Notes: a model not told the origin generated them from the letters alone. DNA of 36,026 nucleotides from a virus (IMGVR_UViG_3300021963_000355:1-36026); one strand, 5' to 3'. Positions 1-9,686 are shown, numbered from the stretch's first letter. Numbers and translations are program-made.

Positions 1-1
1 A

Positions 2-814
2 TCAGGCACTCAAGGTGTTCAGGGTGCTTCAGTGCAAGGGATATCAGGTGCTCAAGGATCTCAAGGGACATTTGGGCCAGTTGCAGGAAGTAATACTCAG
101 GTTATTTTTAATAACAATAGCGTTTCTGCAGGCGCAACTAACTTTGTTTATGATGCAACAAACCAAAGAGTTGGTATAGGAACCACAATCCCACTTCAAA
201 ACCTTCACGTTCTTGGAAATTTTCTGGTTGCTGCAGGTTCTTCAACTGGACAGCATATTACTCAAAAAGCATATGAGTTAAATTCAGGCACTCTTTCTTG
301 GGAAGGTTCTGCTGGTCAGTTATTCAGTATTACAAATAATCTTACATCGGGTTCTATATTCTCTGTTAATGACATTTCAGGTATTCCAAGTATTGATGTA
401 AATGCAAATGGAACAATTTTACTTGGTCCTTATGGTGGCAATATTGGAGTTGGAACCACGAGTCCGGTATCAAAACTACACGTAATTGGTACAATAACCT
501 GTAATGATTTAAACTCAACTTCAGATTTCAACCTTAAAGATAATATTAGAACATTTGAGAATGCAATAGATATAATTCAAGAAATTCGTGGCGTGAAGTT
601 TAAATGGAAAGAAAATCAAAAACCATCAGTTGGTGTTGTCGCACAAGAAGTTGAAAAAGTTCTTCCCGAACTTGTTACAGATACTAATCCTAAAACTGTT
701 AATTATAATGGACTAATTGGTGTTATGATTGAAGCAATAAAAGAACAGCAAGATCAAATAAATATCCTCAAACAACAAATTGAAGAAATTAAGAATGGAG
801 GAAATTTGAAGTAA
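2..814 (+). CDS. Tail fibre-like protein, C-terminal part with S74 intramolecular chaperone (5' end outside window)
   Basis: The reading frame is open to the left edge, so the start is missing; a GTG at 32 lies inside the repeats and is not the start. The first ~25 residues are collagen-like G-x-Y triplets (GTQ GVQ ... GIS GAQ GSQ). A beta-rich middle contains two 'RVGIGTT/IGVGTT...LHV' units usual near fibre tips. The last ~95 residues match the peptidase S74 chaperone family: SDFNLK (from nt 521) has the Ser and Lys five residues apart that form the self-cleavage dyad in endosialidase-type chaperones, followed by GVVAQEVEKVLPELV and a terminal coiled coil. Expected role: a trimeric fibre whose chaperone is released after folding. 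The next gene starts directly after the stop. Confidence 0.88.
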   Translation, partial: SGTQGVQGASVQGISGAQGSQGTFGPVAGSNTQVIFNNNSVSAGATNFVYDATNQRVGIGTTIPLQNLHVLGNFLVAAGSSTGQHITQKAYELNSGTLSWEGSAGQLFSITNNLTSGSIFSVNDISGIPSIDVNANGTILLGPYGGNIGVGTTSPVSKLHVIGTITCNDLNSTSDFNLKDNIRTFENAIDIIQEIRGVKFKWKENQKPSVGVVAQEVEKVLPELVTDTNPKTVNYNGLIGVMIEAIKEQQDQINILKQQIEEIKNGGNLK

Positions 815-1540
815 ATGGCAGTTTCTTATAATCCTGGAGTAGTCACTAGTGGTCTTGTATTAGCACTTGATGCAGGAAATCCAAAGAGTTATCCTGGAAG
901 TGGTAGTACTTGGACTGATTTGAGTGGTAATGGTTATAATTTTACAGTAAATTCTTCTGCATACTCTATTTCTGGTGGAATTCCTCATATGAATTTTGAG
1001 GGGTCTTTTGGTTCAGCAAAAAGGGTAGTGGGTGGTTCTTTAACAAATATTCCTAATTTTTCAAACGGTACAATAATGTGCTTTAGTACTATTTTAAATA
1101 GTACTACAGATTGGAGAACTTTAGTAAGAGGTTCTTCCAATGACCACCAAGTTATTGTACAAGTGGGTACAGATAATTTAGGTATGTATAATAATGAACC
1201 CGTTGAAGGATTTGTTGATTCTACTTTTGATATAACTTCATTACCAAATCCATACACACAATTTAACTGTCTAACTTTTAGATTATCACAATCTTCACCA
1301 TACTATCAGTTTCAATATAATAACGACTCTACAATATATTCAATCACAAACGCAAATGCTACTTTTAATAATGGATTCTGTGTGATAGGTGCATATCATA
1401 ATTTTGTAACAGGAACTACATCGGGCGATAGTTCTCAGTATTGGGGAAAAATCTCCACATTTTTCTATTACAACCGACATCTTACTTCGTCAGAAATTTC
1501 ACAAAACTTCAATGCATTAAGAGGGAGATTTAATATTTAA
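815..1540 (+). CDS. LamG/concanavalin-like virion protein, paralogue 1
   Basis: 241 residues. The N-terminus (GLVLALDAGNPKSY..GSG.TWTDLSGNG) and C-terminus (YYNRHLTSSEISQNFNALRGRF) match the genes at 4610 and 5368. These ends are typical of LamG-like jelly-roll proteins in cyanophage tail clusters, where the DLSG segment opens the lectin-like sandwich and 'YNR.L...EI.QNFNALRGRF' closes it. The ATG directly follows the upstream stop. Likely a carbohydrate-binding structural or adhesion protein; the ligand cannot be inferred. Confidence 0.75.
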   Translation: MAVSYNPGVVTSGLVLALDAGNPKSYPGSGSTWTDLSGNGYNFTVNSSAYSISGGIPHMNFEGSFGSAKRVVGGSLTNIPNFSNGTIMCFSTILNSTTDWRTLVRGSSNDHQVIVQVGTDNLGMYNNEPVEGFVDSTFDITSLPNPYTQFNCLTFRLSQSSPYYQFQYNNDSTIYSITNANATFNNGFCVIGAYHNFVTGTTSGDSSQYWGKISTFFYYNRHLTSSEISQNFNALRGRFNI

Positions 1541-1585
1541 CTCATCTACTATTAATACTAAATACTAAAAAAGTATCAATTAATC

Positions 1586-4585
1586 ATGGCGAGAAAGGCA
1601 ATACTGGAATCTGGATATACATTTACACCTTCAACAAGGACGGTTGTTATTCCTCGCGTTATCCAGAGAGAAAGGTTAGTATTAATTACTAATGTCACCA
1701 CAAACCAAGTAATTTATAACTTTTCAGATACAAATCTAAGAGCAACATCATATACAGTATCAGGAACTCCGAATTCCAATCTTACTACAATTGTATTAAA
1801 TTATAATACTACTTCTATGAGTAGTACTGATAAATTACAAATTGTCGTTGATGAGTATGATGAAAAATTTACTCCTTCAGAAGCTTATGTAGATCCCGTA
1901 AATAAATTAAGAATTTCTCAACCCCAGGCACTAATTGATACTGACTTTGAATATGGATCTCAAATTTCAAAGTGGGAAAATTTAGGATTAGTCAACAATA
2001 GACCATTTGCATTCTCATCCGCAACTCCGATTGCGAATGTTTCATCAATTACGATGAACACAAATTCCAGAACGGTAACTGTAGTTCTTTCTACAGGAAC
2101 TGCTCCCGCAAATGGAACTTCTATTACAGTTCAAGATACACTATTAGGAGTTGCTAACGGAAACTTTATTATTGAAACTGGTGGTGGAACAAATACTTTT
2201 ACGTATACTGCAAGAACTGCCAATACAACTACATTAACTGCAATATTTGATTCCAATAAAACATTAATTTATCAAGGTACAATCTATTCTAGTGCTGCTA
2301 TTGGAGGAACTCCAACATTTGGGTGGACATCAGGAACAGCACTCCCAATTACAACCACAGTTCCTCACGGATTAGCAATCGGAAATAGAGTTGCTGTCGT
2401 TGGGACTAACCAAACAAATGCCAATGGAACTTGGACTGTAGCAACAATAAACAGTGCTACTCAGTTTACTGTTTACGTAACAACTGCTCCCGGTGCAAAT
2501 CCAAGTGGTGGCAATATCTATGTGCAACCATCAGGTCAAGTTTTACACAGACCTTTTGATGGTGGTGTAATTTTCTCTGCAAATTCATCTGGAAATTTTG
2601 AGTCAATTATTAGACAAACAAGAAGATACTTTAGATATCAATCAGGTAAAGGTATTCAAATTAGTTCTGGTACAATTTTGAGACCTTCTTTCCAGATAGA
2701 TTCTTTAACTTCTTCGGGAACAACTGTTACAGTTCAGACAAAAGAACAGCACAATATTTTACCCGGAACTACAGTCGTTGTTTCTGGAGCAAATGAAACT
2801 GCATATAATGGAACATTTAATGTAACCAATGTAACTGGTTTTAATACATTTCAATATACCGCATTATCTACTCCCTCTGCGTCACCCGCATCTGGAAGTT
2901 ATTATGTAAATGTCAATTCCTGGTATGGTGCATCTAATCGCTTAGGTGCTTTTGATTCTCAAAACGGTCTCTTTTTTGAATTTGATGGACAAACTTTATA
3001 CGCTGTTCGTAGGTCATCAACTTTCCAGTTGTCGGGTAGAGTAAGTGTTAATCAAAACGACAATACAGTAACACAAACTAACTCATCATTTCCTACATAT
3101 TTTTCCAAGCAGTTAAATGTTGGCGACTTTGTTGTAATTCGTGGAGTTTCGTATCGCATTATTGATATTTCAAGTGACACGAGTATGACAATTTCGCCAT
3201 CCTACAGAGGTGCAAGTGTCACTAATGCAACTATGTCAAAAACTGTAGATACTAGAGTTGCACAGTCATCTTGGAATATTGACAAATGTGATGGAACTGG
3301 ACCTTCCGGATATAATCTTGATTTAAATAGAATGCAAATGTTCTATATTGATTATTCTTGGTATGGTGCTGGATTTATTCGATGGGGAGTTCGTGGTCCA
3401 GATGGAAATGTAATTTATTGTCATAAATTAGCAAATAATAATGTTAATACTGAAGCATATATGAGATCTGGTAACCTCCCAGGTCGTTATGAGTCTCAAA
3501 CAATTCCACCAACAACTTTTGTCACATCAACTCTTTCCAACGTTGCTACAAGTTTGAGTGTTTCTTCTACAACTGGATTTCCACCTTCAGGAACCATTGT
3601 AGTAAGAAATTCTTCAACTTACGAATATATGAATTATAGTGGAACCACATCTAATACATTTACCGGATTGACTAGAGCAGGTTCTGGAGCAACTGTGAGT
3701 GTAACTTATACATCGGGTTCTAATGTTGGTAGTGCAACCACAACAAATCTCCAGGTTGGAATGCGAGTCATTTCAACTGCAGTTCCTACCGGAACTTTTA
3801 TTACTTCAATCGGAACTGGAACAATTACACTATCAAATGCTGCTCTAACCGGCGGAGCGGTATCATCAATTATTCCCCCAATGGGAGTTTCATCTGCACA
3901 GACTTTTACATATACTGGAGTAGACCCTATTGCGGTGGAACTTGCATATCCAACATATTCTCCAACGATTTCGCACTGGGGAACTTCGGTAATTATGGAT
4001 GGTAGATTTGATGATGACAAATCTCTTGTTTTCACTTATGGGCAAACTACTTCAACAGCAATTTCATCTGGCACAGCGAGAGCACTATTTTCCATTAGAC
4101 TTGGACCATCCGTTGATAATGGAAGAATTGGAGTTTTTGGTGCAAGAGAATTAATCAATAGAATGCAATTAACACTTAGGGCACTTGATATTACAGCAAT
4201 TCCAGCATCAGGAAATGCCAACCTTCTAGTAACTGCAATATTAAATGGAGTTCCATCATCAACAACCGCTTGGACTGATGCAGTTGGAGGATCTACTACA
4301 GTTGTAAATTCATCTTTAGCACAAATTGCCAACTATGCTGGTGGGTCTACTACAGTTTCTGGAGGAGAGACAACAGCAGGATTTTTCGTAGGTTCAGGTG
4401 CTGCTTCAATTGATTTGACCCAAGTTAGAGATCTCGGAAATTCTATACTTGGAGGTGGTGGCGCAAACTCAAATTCACAAATTTATCCAGATGGTCCAGA
4501 TACTTTGACAATTGTAGTTCAAAATCTTGCTGCACAATCTTGTAATGTGTTGGGTAGACTTTCTTGGACTGAAGCACAGGCATAA
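1586..4585 (+). CDS. Large virion structural (fibre/baseplate-associated) protein, 999 residues
   Basis: Thr/Ser/Asn/Gly-rich throughout, few charged residues, no signal peptide or membrane segment. At least three beta-repeat units of ~60 residues lie near residues 150-210, 250-310 and 375-430; each has 'HGL/HNI..G..V.V.G....NGT(W/F)' followed by 'N..F.(V/Y)'. The N-terminus (MARKAILESG) and C-terminus (SCNVLGRLSWTEAQA) read as a complete protein. Position between fibre and LamG genes supports a tail structural role. No Shine-Dalgarno is evident. I do not recognise a specific T4 homologue. Confidence 0.7.
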   Translation: MARKAILESGYTFTPSTRTVVIPRVIQRERLVLITNVTTNQVIYNFSDTNLRATSYTVSGTPNSNLTTIVLNYNTTSMSSTDKLQIVVDEYDEKFTPSEAYVDPVNKLRISQPQALIDTDFEYGSQISKWENLGLVNNRPFAFSSATPIANVSSITMNTNSRTVTVVLSTGTAPANGTSITVQDTLLGVANGNFIIETGGGTNTFTYTARTANTTTLTAIFDSNKTLIYQGTIYSSAAIGGTPTFGWTSGTALPITTTVPHGLAIGNRVAVVGTNQTNANGTWTVATINSATQFTVYVTTAPGANPSGGNIYVQPSGQVLHRPFDGGVIFSANSSGNFESIIRQTRRYFRYQSGKGIQISSGTILRPSFQIDSLTSSGTTVTVQTKEQHNILPGTTVVVSGANETAYNGTFNVTNVTGFNTFQYTALSTPSASPASGSYYVNVNSWYGASNRLGAFDSQNGLFFEFDGQTLYAVRRSSTFQLSGRVSVNQNDNTVTQTNSSFPTYFSKQLNVGDFVVIRGVSYRIIDISSDTSMTISPSYRGASVTNATMSKTVDTRVAQSSWNIDKCDGTGPSGYNLDLNRMQMFYIDYSWYGAGFIRWGVRGPDGNVIYCHKLANNNVNTEAYMRSGNLPGRYESQTIPPTTFVTSTLSNVATSLSVSSTTGFPPSGTIVVRNSSTYEYMNYSGTTSNTFTGLTRAGSGATVSVTYTSGSNVGSATTTNLQVGMRVISTAVPTGTFITSIGTGTITLSNAALTGGAVSSIIPPMGVSSAQTFTYTGVDPIAVELAYPTYSPTISHWGTSVIMDGRFDDDKSLVFTYGQTTSTAISSGTARALFSIRLGPSVDNGRIGVFGARELINRMQLTLRALDITAIPASGNANLLVTAILNGVPSSTTAWTDAVGGSTTVVNSSLAQIANYAGGSTTVSGGETTAGFFVGSGAASIDLTQVRDLGNSILGGGGANSNSQIYPDGPDTLTIVVQNLAAQSCNVLGRLSWTEAQA

Positions 4586-4609
4586 CAATTCATTTAGAGG
4601 AAACATAAA

Positions 4610-5368
4610 ATGGCTTTATTCCACTCACCATCTATTGTCACCAATGGAATGGTGTTGTGCATAGATGCTGCAAATATAAAAAGTTATGTTGGATCAGGTG
4701 TTACTTGGAGTGATATAAGTGGAAAATTAAATACTGTATCTATTGATGCAAAAGATACAGTATATAATGTATATGATTTGCAAGTTGGTGATTATGTCTT
4801 ACCAAATTTTGTACCATCAAATTATTCCACATATAGTTCTTCAAATTCGGGAATCATATCTTTTGATGGAATTAATGGTTATGTTGATTTTCTTGCCTCA
4901 AATTTAGGCACAACAACTACGGTTGAAATGTGGGCAAGATTAGGAAGTAATTATCAAGAAAAATTTCTTTTTGGATGGTTATATTATGGTGTTTGGTGTC
5001 AAGGTGGAAATTTTGGATACAACACAGGAAATTCTGATATATGCGGAATATCTTCAACAACTGTTGATAGTTTGGGACTAGTTGGTAACTGGAAACATTA
5101 TGTATTTGAAATGCGTAGTGATGTGTCTTACGCAAATAATAAAATTTATGTGAATGGAGTGTTGCAAACATTATCTTATCAAAACGGAACTGAAAGTTCA
5201 GTAAATAGAACATTTAATAGTGGAAATGGAAGACTTTGTGCTCGTAGAGGTAGTATAAGTTATCCAATGCCTTTAGACTGTTCTTCTTTAAAAGTTTATA
5301 ATAGATCATTAAGCACTGATGAGATTTTGCAAAATTTCAATGTATTGAGAGGGAGGTTTGGAATCTAA
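4610..5368 (+). CDS. LamG/concanavalin-like virion protein, paralogue 2
   Basis: 252 residues, same ends as the gene at 815 (GMVLCIDAANIKSYVGSG.TWSDISG and YNRSLSTDEILQNFNVLRGRFGI). A purine-rich GAGGAAA lies 9-15 nt before the ATG. The centre (FDGINGYVDF..., TTVEMWARLG, KIYVNG) is the usual LamG jelly-roll core. The stop overlaps the next start by one base (TAATG), so the two LamG genes are probably translationally coupled. Confidence 0.75.
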   Translation: MALFHSPSIVTNGMVLCIDAANIKSYVGSGVTWSDISGKLNTVSIDAKDTVYNVYDLQVGDYVLPNFVPSNYSTYSSSNSGIISFDGINGYVDFLASNLGTTTTVEMWARLGSNYQEKFLFGWLYYGVWCQGGNFGYNTGNSDICGISSTTVDSLGLVGNWKHYVFEMRSDVSYANNKIYVNGVLQTLSYQNGTESSVNRTFNSGNGRLCARRGSISYPMPLDCSSLKVYNRSLSTDEILQNFNVLRGRFGI

Positions 5369-6549
5369 TGGGAGTATTTTCAGGTCCAGATGTATCCGAG
5401 TCTGGTTTAGTTCTTGCATTAGATGTAGGAAATACGAAGAGTTTTGATAGTAGAGAAAATTTGGTTTCTTATTCAACATATAATGCATCAACTTGGTCCA
5501 ATATTTTTCCAGCAAATGCAACATTAACGACTGGTATTGATGCTCCAGATGCAAGTAGTACTGCAATAAGATTAACTTGTTCTGCAACTGGAAGTAGTCT
5601 TCTTAGAATAAATTTTCCCACATTTACGCCAAATGGAACAGATAGTTATACTACAAGTTTTTATGTGAGGTTAATAAGTGGAAATACATCAACTAGTAAT
5701 CAATTAACAACAGATTTAGCAGATGGAAATCCTTCCGGAAATTACTTACCAAATTTAATTACTAATCAGTGGGTTAGAGTATCCTTTACTGCAGTTCCAA
5801 CAGCAACTGCAAAGTCATTTATTGACTTATTAAGTGATAATACTAATAACTATGTTTTGGATTTTTGGGGAGTTCAAATAGAAAAAAGTTCATCAATGTC
5901 AACTTATACACCAACAAATGGTTCTACTATTGTAAGAACAACAACTTGGACTGATTTGAGCGGTAGAGGAAATACTGGAACTTTAACTAATGGTCCTACT
6001 TACAATAGTTCTAATTTAGGTTCTTTAGTTTTTAATGGTTCTAACACTATTGTAAACATTCCTTTTAATGCATCATCTATGGATTTTTCTGCAGCACAAA
6101 CAATTAGTATGTGGATGAAACCAGCAACAGGTTCTAACAGTTCTCGCAGAAATCCATATAATCAAGCATATGGTGGTTCAGGAACATTAACATATGAACC
6201 TAGTGGAGATATAAATTATTACTTTGGAACTAATGGAGGTAATGATTTACCTTACGTTGGTAAATCATCCGGATTTACTGTCGCAGCAGAAGAAATTGCA
6301 TTTATAACTGTGACAAGAAATCAAGCAACTAATGTAACAAATTGGTATAAAAATGGAGTTTTAATTACAACATCTGATGCCGGTGGTTATGCCGCAACTG
6401 CTAACGGTTCCTCTGCAATTTCCATTGGTTTTGGATATGCTGGGGCATTTTTGGGAAACATTTATGATTGTAAAGTGTACAATAGAGCTCTCACAGCATC
6501 AGAAATCCAACAAAACTTTAATGCACTTAGAGGAAGATTTGGTATTTAA
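5368..6549 (+). CDS. LamG-like virion protein with extra N-terminal beta domain, paralogue 3
   Basis: 393 residues. The short N-terminal motif GLVLALDVGNTKSF is shared with the two other LamG genes, but an extra ~130-residue beta domain (about 30-170, with FWGVQIEK...YTPTNGS at its end) is inserted before the shared TTWTDLSGRGNTGTL. That inserted domain resembles carbohydrate-binding modules found in phage tail proteins. The C-terminus YNRALTASEIQQNFNALRGRFGI is nearly the paralogue consensus. Confidence 0.75.
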   Translation: MGVFSGPDVSESGLVLALDVGNTKSFDSRENLVSYSTYNASTWSNIFPANATLTTGIDAPDASSTAIRLTCSATGSSLLRINFPTFTPNGTDSYTTSFYVRLISGNTSTSNQLTTDLADGNPSGNYLPNLITNQWVRVSFTAVPTATAKSFIDLLSDNTNNYVLDFWGVQIEKSSSMSTYTPTNGSTIVRTTTWTDLSGRGNTGTLTNGPTYNSSNLGSLVFNGSNTIVNIPFNASSMDFSAAQTISMWMKPATGSNSSRRNPYNQAYGGSGTLTYEPSGDINYYFGTNGGNDLPYVGKSSGFTVAAEEIAFITVTRNQATNVTNWYKNGVLITTSDAGGYAATANGSSAISIGFGYAGAFLGNIYDCKVYNRALTASEIQQNFNALRGRFGI

Positions 6550-6556
6550 GTGTCCA

Positions 6557-6564
6557 AATAAATA
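6557..6564 (+). promoter_or_regulatory. Late promoter AATAAATA
   Basis: Matches the NATAAATA late consensus of T4-like cyanophages. It lies after the LamG stop and 31 bp before the ATG of the GH130-like gene, so the glycan pair is probably expressed late. No terminator is visible between the LamG gene and this site. Confidence 0.5.
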
Positions 6565-6587
6565 CTCATAGATTACATTATTGTTGA

Positions 6588-7553
6588 ATGAATTTTGTAA
6601 AATTTGCTCTTGAAAATGGTGGTACAATCAAACCTCTACTCATTCCAGCAGAACACACGAATGGTACAGGTCTTTGCAATCCATCAGTTTTTGTAGACGA
6701 CGGAAATATACTGGTCAATGTTCGTCATATTCAATATACTCTGTACCATTCAGAGTTAAACAAATATGAGCACCAATATGGTCCTCTAGTTTATCTTAAC
6801 CCAGAGAATGATATTACACTCACTACGACTAATTTTATCTGTGAATTAGATGAGAACCTGGATATTTCTTATTGGTCAAAGGTAGACACTTCTGCTTTTG
6901 ACCAGAAACCTTTATGGGAATTTGTAGGTCTTGAAGATGCAAGACTGGTGAAATGGAATGATAAGTTTTATCTAACTGGTGTCCGTAGAGATTTGGACAC
7001 CATTGGTACAGGAAGAATGGAACTTTCTGAACTTGAATTTACTGATAATGAAATAAAGGAAGTATCAAGATTTCGTATTCCTGGGCCACCACCAGATAAT
7101 GAATACTGCAATAAGAATTGGATGCCTATCCTAGATCAACCTTTTCATTATATAAAATGGACTAATGCAACACAGATTGTTAAAGTTATTCCAGAGGAAA
7201 AAAGAACAGAGACTGTAGTTCTTAAGGACTGGGTACAAGCACCAAAAGATTTAAGAGGTGGTTCTCAAGTTCTTCCATACAAAGATGGTTATCTAGCAAT
7301 CAATCACGAGACTGATTTGTTTAAGTCAGAAGCAGGAAGGAAAAATGCAAGATATCGCCATAAGTTTACATACTGGGATAAAGATTGGAATATTCAAAAG
7401 TTTTCTCCAACGTTCTCATTCCTAGGGGGAGAGATTGAATTCTGTTGTGGAATGGCTAAGTACCAAAACGATTATCTATTAACTTTTGGATTTCAAGATA
7501 ACGCAGCATATATTTTAAGAGTTCCTGGTCATTTAATGGAGGAGTTTATATGA
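6588..7553 (+). CDS. GH130-like five-bladed propeller glycosidase/phosphorylase
   Basis: 321 residues. Motifs follow the order seen in GH130-type (beta-mannoside phosphorylase-like) proteins: NPSV near 31, GLEDARLVKWNDKFYLTG near 113-130, RGGSQVLPYKDGYLAINHE near 222, and GGEIEFCCGMA near 279 followed by YLLTFGFQDNAAYI. GH130 enzymes cleave or phosphorolyse mannose-type linkages with the Asp of GLED(P/A)R as general acid; whether this one is active is inference. The stop overlaps the start of the GT25-FkbM gene (ATGA), so they form one unit. Confidence 0.6.
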   Translation: MNFVKFALENGGTIKPLLIPAEHTNGTGLCNPSVFVDDGNILVNVRHIQYTLYHSELNKYEHQYGPLVYLNPENDITLTTTNFICELDENLDISYWSKVDTSAFDQKPLWEFVGLEDARLVKWNDKFYLTGVRRDLDTIGTGRMELSELEFTDNEIKEVSRFRIPGPPPDNEYCNKNWMPILDQPFHYIKWTNATQIVKVIPEEKRTETVVLKDWVQAPKDLRGGSQVLPYKDGYLAINHETDLFKSEAGRKNARYRHKFTYWDKDWNIQKFSPTFSFLGGEIEFCCGMAKYQNDYLLTFGFQDNAAYILRVPGHLMEEFI

Positions 7554-9505
7554 AATTAAAAGGATTTCCATCGGTTCGTTATGTAACTTTAGAAGACGAT
7601 ATCGAAAGACAAGAACTACTTACAAAACAATTCCAACAATACAATATCACTCCAATTCCTATCAAGTCCAAAAGATTTACAGAGTCTGATGATATTATTA
7701 TTGGAAAATACTTAGATAGTGTGAGTGGTCAAGTAAAAGGTTGTAATGTATCTCACCTCAAAGCATTTAAAGATTGGTATTACAATACAGACGAACCCTA
7801 TGGTTTTTTCTGTGAAGATGATTTGTCACTTGAGACTGTAGAACATTGGAACTTTACGTGGCAAGAGTTTGTAGATAATCTTCCAAGTAACTGGGGAGCA
7901 GTTCAACTTCTTGCAATTCGTGGGGAGTTTAATCAAATTTATTTAAGAGAAAGACTATGGGATGATTGGGCAATTACTGCATATATTCTCAAGAGAGATT
8001 ATGTAAAACGTATCATCCAACATTGTTGCATTGGAGAAACTTATAATCTTGAAGTGAAAGATAGTGAGATTATGCCGATTGGTGAAAGTTTATTCTTCAC
8101 TAACTTCGGAAAAGTTTACACGTGTCCGTTGTTTGTAGAAAACACAAGAATTAATTCCCTTGATTTAAATGATAAAGAGTTAGAAAACGGACAAAAACCA
8201 AATCACCACTTTTCCTCCCAATATATCTCAAATTGGTGGAAAGAAAATAAAGCAGACATCAAAACAATTATGAATATTCCAACCGACCCTTTGGTTGCTT
8301 ATGCATTAGATACTGAAAATACAATTCGTAACTATGAGTTAGCACGATGGTATCACGAAAGAAAACAAACTGCCTCTGCAATTACTTATTACTTAAGAGC
8401 AGCAGATCGCACAGAAGATTCATTGCTTGCTTATGAATGTTTGCTTCATATGGCGTCTTGTTTCCACGATCAAAAGAACAGAAACTATACAGTGAAAGGA
8501 TTATATCAACACGCGATTAATCTACTTCCAAAGAGACCAGAAGCATATTTTCTTCTCGCAAGACACGAAGAGTGGAATAAGATGTATTCTGATTCCTATA
8601 CAACTGCTACACTTGGATTGAATGTATGTGATTTTGATTCAGAACCAATCGCAACAATCACTGATTATCCTGGTAAATATGGACTGATCTTTGAGAAAGC
8701 AGTGTGTTCATATTGGTGGGGTAAGTCACAAGAGTGTCGTGACTTATTCCAGGATCTGAAAAATAATTATGAACTTGATAAAACTCATTATGATGCTGTA
8801 GCAAACAATCTTCAGAATCTTGGTTGTTGGGTTCCAAAGAGTATTAAGTATGAAAAGTCAAGATACCAAGAGTTTAAGTATAAGTTTCCTGGTTTAGAAA
8901 ATATTGAGAAAAGTAATGGTCAAGCATTACAAGATATGTTTATCTTATCGATCTTGAATGGAAAGAGAAATGGAACTTATCTTGAGATTGGAGCACAAGA
9001 ACCAATCTTCCAAAATAATAGTGCTATCTTGGAAAAAGACTTTGGATGGAAAGGAGTTTCTGTAGAAATTCTTGAAAATCTTTGTAGGATGTTTGCAGAG
9101 CAAAGGTCTAATCCGATTATTTGTAAGGATGCAACAACGATTGATTATGAAAAACTACTGAATGAACATTATACCACAAAAGAGATTGATTATCTACAAC
9201 TAGACTGTGAGCCCTCTAAAACTACATTTGAGATTTTATTGAGTATTCCTTTTGATCAGTACAAGTTTGCTGTGATTACTTACGAACACGATCATTATGT
9301 TGATATGACATCAACTTATCGTACAAAGTCTAGAAATTATTTGAAACTTATGGGTTATGAACTTGTGGTTTCAAATGTATCGCAGGATGATAAGACGCCA
9401 TTTGAAGATTGGTGGGTACATCCAGATCTGGTAGATCAAGAAACAATTGAAAAATTCAAAAGTATTAAAGAAGTGACTGATGTGAGAGATTATTTCTACC
9501 AGTAG
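7550..9505 (+). CDS. GT25 glycosyltransferase - TPR - FkbM methyltransferase fusion
   Basis: 651 residues in three parts. Residues ~1-210 resemble glycosyltransferase family 25: VRYVTLEDDIERQ start, GCNVSHLKAFKDWY, then FFCEDD near 88-92 as the nucleotide-sugar/metal site. Residues ~250-430 are TPR-like helical pairs (ARWYHERKQTASAITYY..., AINLLPKRPEAYFLLAR). Residues ~460-640 resemble the FkbM family: GTYLEIGAQ as SAM-binding loop, GVSVEI, and YLQLDCEP in place of the usual 'iDvEG'. Expected to transfer a sugar and methylate a glycan. The acceptor is unknown; a host-surface or virion glycan is a guess from the neighbouring fibre genes. Confidence 0.7.
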   Translation: MKLKGFPSVRYVTLEDDIERQELLTKQFQQYNITPIPIKSKRFTESDDIIIGKYLDSVSGQVKGCNVSHLKAFKDWYYNTDEPYGFFCEDDLSLETVEHWNFTWQEFVDNLPSNWGAVQLLAIRGEFNQIYLRERLWDDWAITAYILKRDYVKRIIQHCCIGETYNLEVKDSEIMPIGESLFFTNFGKVYTCPLFVENTRINSLDLNDKELENGQKPNHHFSSQYISNWWKENKADIKTIMNIPTDPLVAYALDTENTIRNYELARWYHERKQTASAITYYLRAADRTEDSLLAYECLLHMASCFHDQKNRNYTVKGLYQHAINLLPKRPEAYFLLARHEEWNKMYSDSYTTATLGLNVCDFDSEPIATITDYPGKYGLIFEKAVCSYWWGKSQECRDLFQDLKNNYELDKTHYDAVANNLQNLGCWVPKSIKYEKSRYQEFKYKFPGLENIEKSNGQALQDMFILSILNGKRNGTYLEIGAQEPIFQNNSAILEKDFGWKGVSVEILENLCRMFAEQRSNPIICKDATTIDYEKLLNEHYTTKEIDYLQLDCEPSKTTFEILLSIPFDQYKFAVITYEHDHYVDMTSTYRTKSRNYLKLMGYELVVSNVSQDDKTPFEDWWVHPDLVDQETIEKFKSIKEVTDVRDYFYQ

Positions 9506-9517
9506 ACACTTTCAGAA

Positions 9518-9560
9518 CTGACCACCCGTACCCCCCGCATGAACCTGGGGGGTTTATAGT
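9518..9560 (+). promoter_or_regulatory. Promoter module unit 1 (CTGACC box, hairpin, TATAGT)
   Basis: The box CTGACC (9518-9523, in the context AACTGACCA) is 31 bp before the -10 TATAGT (9555-9560). The 9582 ATG is 27 bp after the first base of the -10. Between them sits a G/C hairpin. No -35 hexamer is seen at the normal 17-bp spacing. This is the variant with the least similar box. Confidence 0.55.
9530..9555 (+). terminator. Rho-independent terminator-like hairpin
   Basis: Stem ACCCCCC (9530-9536) with GGGGGGT (9547-9553), 10-nt loop, followed by TT that runs into the -10 box. It would end the glycan-gene transcript while the promoter of the next operon starts at its foot. Confidence 0.6.
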
Positions 9561-9581
9561 AGGTGGAGACACACGAAACCG

Positions 9582-9686
9582 ATGAGGTACTCCACACTGG
9601 ACAGATTGATTTTTGTCACATCCTTTGTCTGGATGATTCACTGGGGTGTTAAAGTATCTGAGGCAGCATTGAACGCACTATTCTGA
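9582..9686 (+). CDS. Small hydrophobic peptide, 34 residues (paralogue of 25458)
   Basis: Encodes a peptide whose core DRLIFVTSFVWMIHWG closely matches DKLIFLGSFVWFLHWG in the ORF at 25458. In both places it sits directly before a zincin gene. The conserved core could be a membrane helix. The stop overlaps the next ATG (TGATG). Conservation of sequence and place in two copies supports a real gene. Confidence 0.6.
   Translation: MRYSTLDRLIFVTSFVWMIHWGVKVSEAALNALF

Noticed and set aside
32-34. GTG as start of the S74 fibre protein
   Set aside because: The same frame is open to position 2 and encodes G-x-Y triplets on both sides of the GTG; the gene is cut by the window edge.
6377-6571. 64-residue frame over the end of the third LamG gene
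   Set aside because: Out of phase with the conserved LamG C-terminus, which is clearly coding.
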